Source: Methanobacterium sp.
GTDB taxonomy: Archaea > Methanobacteriota > Methanobacteria > Methanobacteriales > Methanobacteriaceae
Length of the DNA: 6,415 nucleotides
Direction: 5' to 3'
NCBI GenBank assembly: GCA_030539815.1
Contig: JAUNXM010000111.1
Location: forward strand, 1 to 6,415
Each line of letters begins with the position of its first letter. The stretch's first letter is position 1. This document shows positions 5,137-6,415 of the stretch, one piece after another. The notes beneath the pieces were generated by a model that saw only the letters and a program-made list of their open reading frames with translations, searched no databases and was not told where the DNA came from. A program made the position numbers and the translations under genes.

Positions 5137-5555
5137 GAACTGACATTATCCGTAATAAATTGAAAGAAATAGAGGAGAGCATAGATCTAGTCAGGAACCA
5201 TCTCCCCCCAGACTTTGATGATTTTCTTGAACTGGGCCTGGTTAAAGACGGGATTTATAAAAGAATAGAATATTCAATTGAAAATGTCTGGGATATATGT
5301 TCCATAATAAACTCGGACCTCAGTCAGGGAATACCCTATGATGAAAATAACATCCCAGAAAAACTTATAAAAGCAGGGATACTGGACAGGGAGATGGGAG
5401 AAAATATTAAACTTATGAAAGGCTTCCGTAACATTGTAGTACACCGTTATGGGACTATTGATGATAAAATGGCTTTCCAAACTTTACAGATTCATCTGAA
5501 AGACTTCCATGCCTTTATCAGACTGATTGAAGATTTTTTAGACAATAAAATCTGA
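5133..5555 (+). CDS. HepT-like HEPN ribonuclease toxin (second copy, DUF86 type)
   Basis: This 140-residue helical protein carries RNIVVHRY (99-106), the complete R-x4-H-x-Y motif with R99, H104 and Y106. It is preceded by LMKGF, as in the first HEPN. Helix features DGIYKRIEYSIENVWDICSIIN (39-60) fit the DUF86 pattern. Expected function: RNase toxin held inactive by AMP transfer onto Y106 by the MNT protein. The ATG overlaps the stop of the MNT gene (ATGA) and has GGGGAGG at 5116-5122, so translation is coupled and antitoxin is made first, the opposite of the first module. Overall resemblance to the first HEPN is low outside the motif blocks by eye. Transcription likely ends at the T8 run at 5628. 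Confidence 0.88.
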   Translation: MRTDIIRNKLKEIEESIDLVRNHLPPDFDDFLELGLVKDGIYKRIEYSIENVWDICSIINSDLSQGIPYDENNIPEKLIKAGILDREMGENIKLMKGFRNIVVHRYGTIDDKMAFQTLQIHLKDFHAFIRLIEDFLDNKI

Positions 5556-5600
5556 TTACAAGCATGGTGAGAAAAAAGTGATTATTATTTGTTTTCAAGA

Positions 5601-5713
5601 TAAGGTATTATTAGAGAACAGTTAAGGTTTTTTTTAAGAAGATATAAGATTTTTAGAGGATATTATAAGGTTTTTTAGAATATAAGGTATGTTAAATTGA
5701 TATAAGATTTTCA
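5601..5713. repeat. Six iterated TATAAGRT elements at about 20-bp period
   Basis: The core TAAGGT/TAAGAT occurs at 5601, 5623, 5645, 5666, 5683 and 5703, that is at steps of 22, 22, 21, 17 and 20 bp. The better copies extend to ATATAAGRTTTTTAGA (for example around 5643-5657 and 5664-5679). The copies are degenerate and lie wholly in the gene-free stretch 5556-5854. Steps near two helical turns would place each copy on one face of the DNA. Several copies also carry T5-T8 runs, so the array might serve as a string of terminators. Confidence 0.5.
5628..5635 (+). terminator. T8 terminator after the second HEPN gene
   Basis: The longest T run in the spacer lies 73 nt after the HEPN stop codon. 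A second run, T6 at 5671-5676, could act as a backup. Archaeal oligo-T termination fits both. Confidence 0.4.
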
Positions 5714-5821
5714 AAAAAAACCGCCACATATATGATCTAAAGGGTATCTCTCAGTTTTTAATAAAGGGAAAAAATGATTCAACCCTTACTACTAAATAAC
5801 CAACCAGTTTATACTCCCATA

Positions 5822-5831
5822 ATATTTATAT
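5822..5831 (+). promoter_or_regulatory. Candidate TATA box for the DUF1616 gene
   Basis: ATATTTATAT is centred about 28 bp before the ATG at 5855, so transcription would start only a few bases before the start codon. No Shine-Dalgarno sequence is present between them, which fits a leaderless or nearly leaderless mRNA. TTTATACT at 5808-5815 is an alternative that would give a leader of about 20 nt. From 5714 to 5807 I see nothing else. Confidence 0.4.
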
Positions 5832-5854
5832 CTCTTCACCTCTAACAACTGTTT

Positions 5855-6415
5855 ATGAAACTCTCATCACAGAAAGACCTTCTACTGGTTATCATCCTGA
5901 GTGCAGCGGTTTTAATAACGAATTGGGCTGGACTACTTAAAGGATATCCATTATCTATATTACCAACAGTTCTGATCCTATTTTTACCGGGTTACGCCAT
6001 TATAACCAGTATCTGGCCCAGTGATGAGAAAATGACCTGGTCCCTCCGGGCTGGTATCGGATTTGTTCTGGGACTCTTCTTCGTCCTCTTTATACCCCTC
6101 ATTGCCAGCAACATGAAATGGGGATTTATATCCAGTAACTTGAATGAAATACTCTTCCTGGTGGCTATTATCATGTCCTTGGTGGCCATGTTAAGGCGAA
6201 GAAAACCAGAAGATTATGAAAAACCCCGGGATGCGCAGCTCACCCTGGAGGAATCCATTGAACGTGCCACTTTAATGCGCCAAAAGGCAGAGGCCGAAGC
6301 TAATGAATACGAGGACCATTATGATGAAGAATACTATGAAGAAGAGCATCCCGGGGAAGATTATCCTGAAGATGAGTATTCTGGAGAAGAATATTCTGAA
6401 GATGAACATTTTGGA
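5855..6415 (+). CDS. DUF1616 family membrane protein (3' end outside the window)
   Basis: The 187 visible codons encode four hydrophobic helices at about 7-25, 32-52, 66-84 and 97-113. The sequence LPTVLILFLPGYAIITSIWP (36-55) and the following LRAGIGFVLGLFFVLFIPLI (65-84) are typical of the DUF1616 N-terminal region. A basic stretch (LRRRKPED, 113-120) then marks the cytoplasmic side. From 128 to 150 the chain is helical and charged, and from 150 onward it is extremely acidic and tyrosine-rich, with decapeptide repeats at 166-185. Function of the family is unknown; many archaeal members are thought to belong to surface or glycan-related loci, which I cannot confirm here. The start lacks a ribosome binding site and probably uses a leaderless transcript. 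The reading frame is still open at the window edge. Confidence 0.8.
   Translation, partial: MKLSSQKDLLLVIILSAAVLITNWAGLLKGYPLSILPTVLILFLPGYAIITSIWPSDEKMTWSLRAGIGFVLGLFFVLFIPLIASNMKWGFISSNLNEILFLVAIIMSLVAMLRRRKPEDYEKPRDAQLTLEESIERATLMRQKAEAEANEYEDHYDEEYYEEEHPGEDYPEDEYSGEEYSEDEHFG
6350..6415 (+). repeat. 30-bp in-frame repeat in the acidic tail of the DUF1616 protein
   Basis: Residues 166-175 (PGEDYPEDEY) and 176-185 (SGEEYSEDEH) are adjacent ten-residue units. FG at 186-187 begins a third unit that runs out of the window. A less regular Tyr/Glu/His-rich stretch precedes them (151-165). Two units plus a start of the third are visible, so the total copy number is unknown. Confidence 0.65.

Noticed and set aside
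5274..5480. Minus-strand open frame opposite the second HEPN gene
   Set aside because: Antisense shadow of a gene carrying a complete HEPN motif.
5601..5713. CRISPR-like array
   Set aside because: Units are short and degenerate with no distinct repeat/spacer alternation and no cas genes nearby.
5774..5845. 23-codon open frame preceded by AAGGGAAAAA before the DUF1616 gene
   Set aside because: Too short to support, hydrophobic composition follows from AT-rich DNA, and it overlaps the candidate promoter of the next gene.
5992..6189. Minus-strand open frame opposite the DUF1616 gene
   Set aside because: The plus strand encodes a coherent four-helix membrane protein here; the antisense frame has no features.

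Overview
The window looks like chromosomal DNA from a methanogenic archaeon of the Methanobacteriales, most likely Methanobacterium. This is inference: moderately AT-rich DNA, heavy use of ATA and AGA/AGG codons, GGAG-type ribosome binding sites, archaeal TATA-like boxes and oligo-T stops in very AT-rich spacers, and a DUF1616 membrane protein of a kind common in that order. No rRNA, tRNA, CRISPR array or transposase gene is visible.

Layout, left to right. A leftward gene (104-1063) encodes an HPr kinase/phosphorylase-like P-loop protein. A 159-bp divergent spacer with a small dyad separates it from a rightward hicB-hicA toxin-antitoxin pair (1223-1650). Next comes a decayed stretch on the minus strand: a HEPN-domain remnant (1744-1905) abuts a C-terminally truncated pRiA4b ORF-3-like protein (1874-2203). 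Upstream of that on the same strand is a 444-residue protein (2248-3582) with an octapeptide-repeat linker. That protein and the pRiA4b piece may be two halves of one frameshifted gene. The 3583-3812 spacer carries a 19-bp tandem duplication and three ATTATAC heptamers.

Two complete HEPN/MNT (HepT/MntA-like, type VII) modules follow on the plus strand with opposite internal gene order: HEPN then MNT (3813-4629), and MNT then HEPN (4759-5555). A 299-bp gene-free spacer (5556-5854) holds an oligo-T terminator and six degenerate copies of a TATAAGRT element at a period of about 20 bp. The window ends inside a four-helix DUF1616 protein (5855 onward) whose acidic tail contains a decapeptide repeat.

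Taken together this is a small toxin-antitoxin island: one HicBA pair, two HEPN/MNT pairs and one dead HEPN gene within about 4.3 kb, flanked by an orphan HPrK-like kinase and a DUF1616 membrane protein. In the HicBA and HEPN/MNT families the partners normally neutralise each other within a pair. Nothing in the sequence shows cross-talk between pairs, although the two HEPN/MNT modules share conserved blocks that make it conceivable. Functional statements rest on motif recognition by eye; no database search was run.
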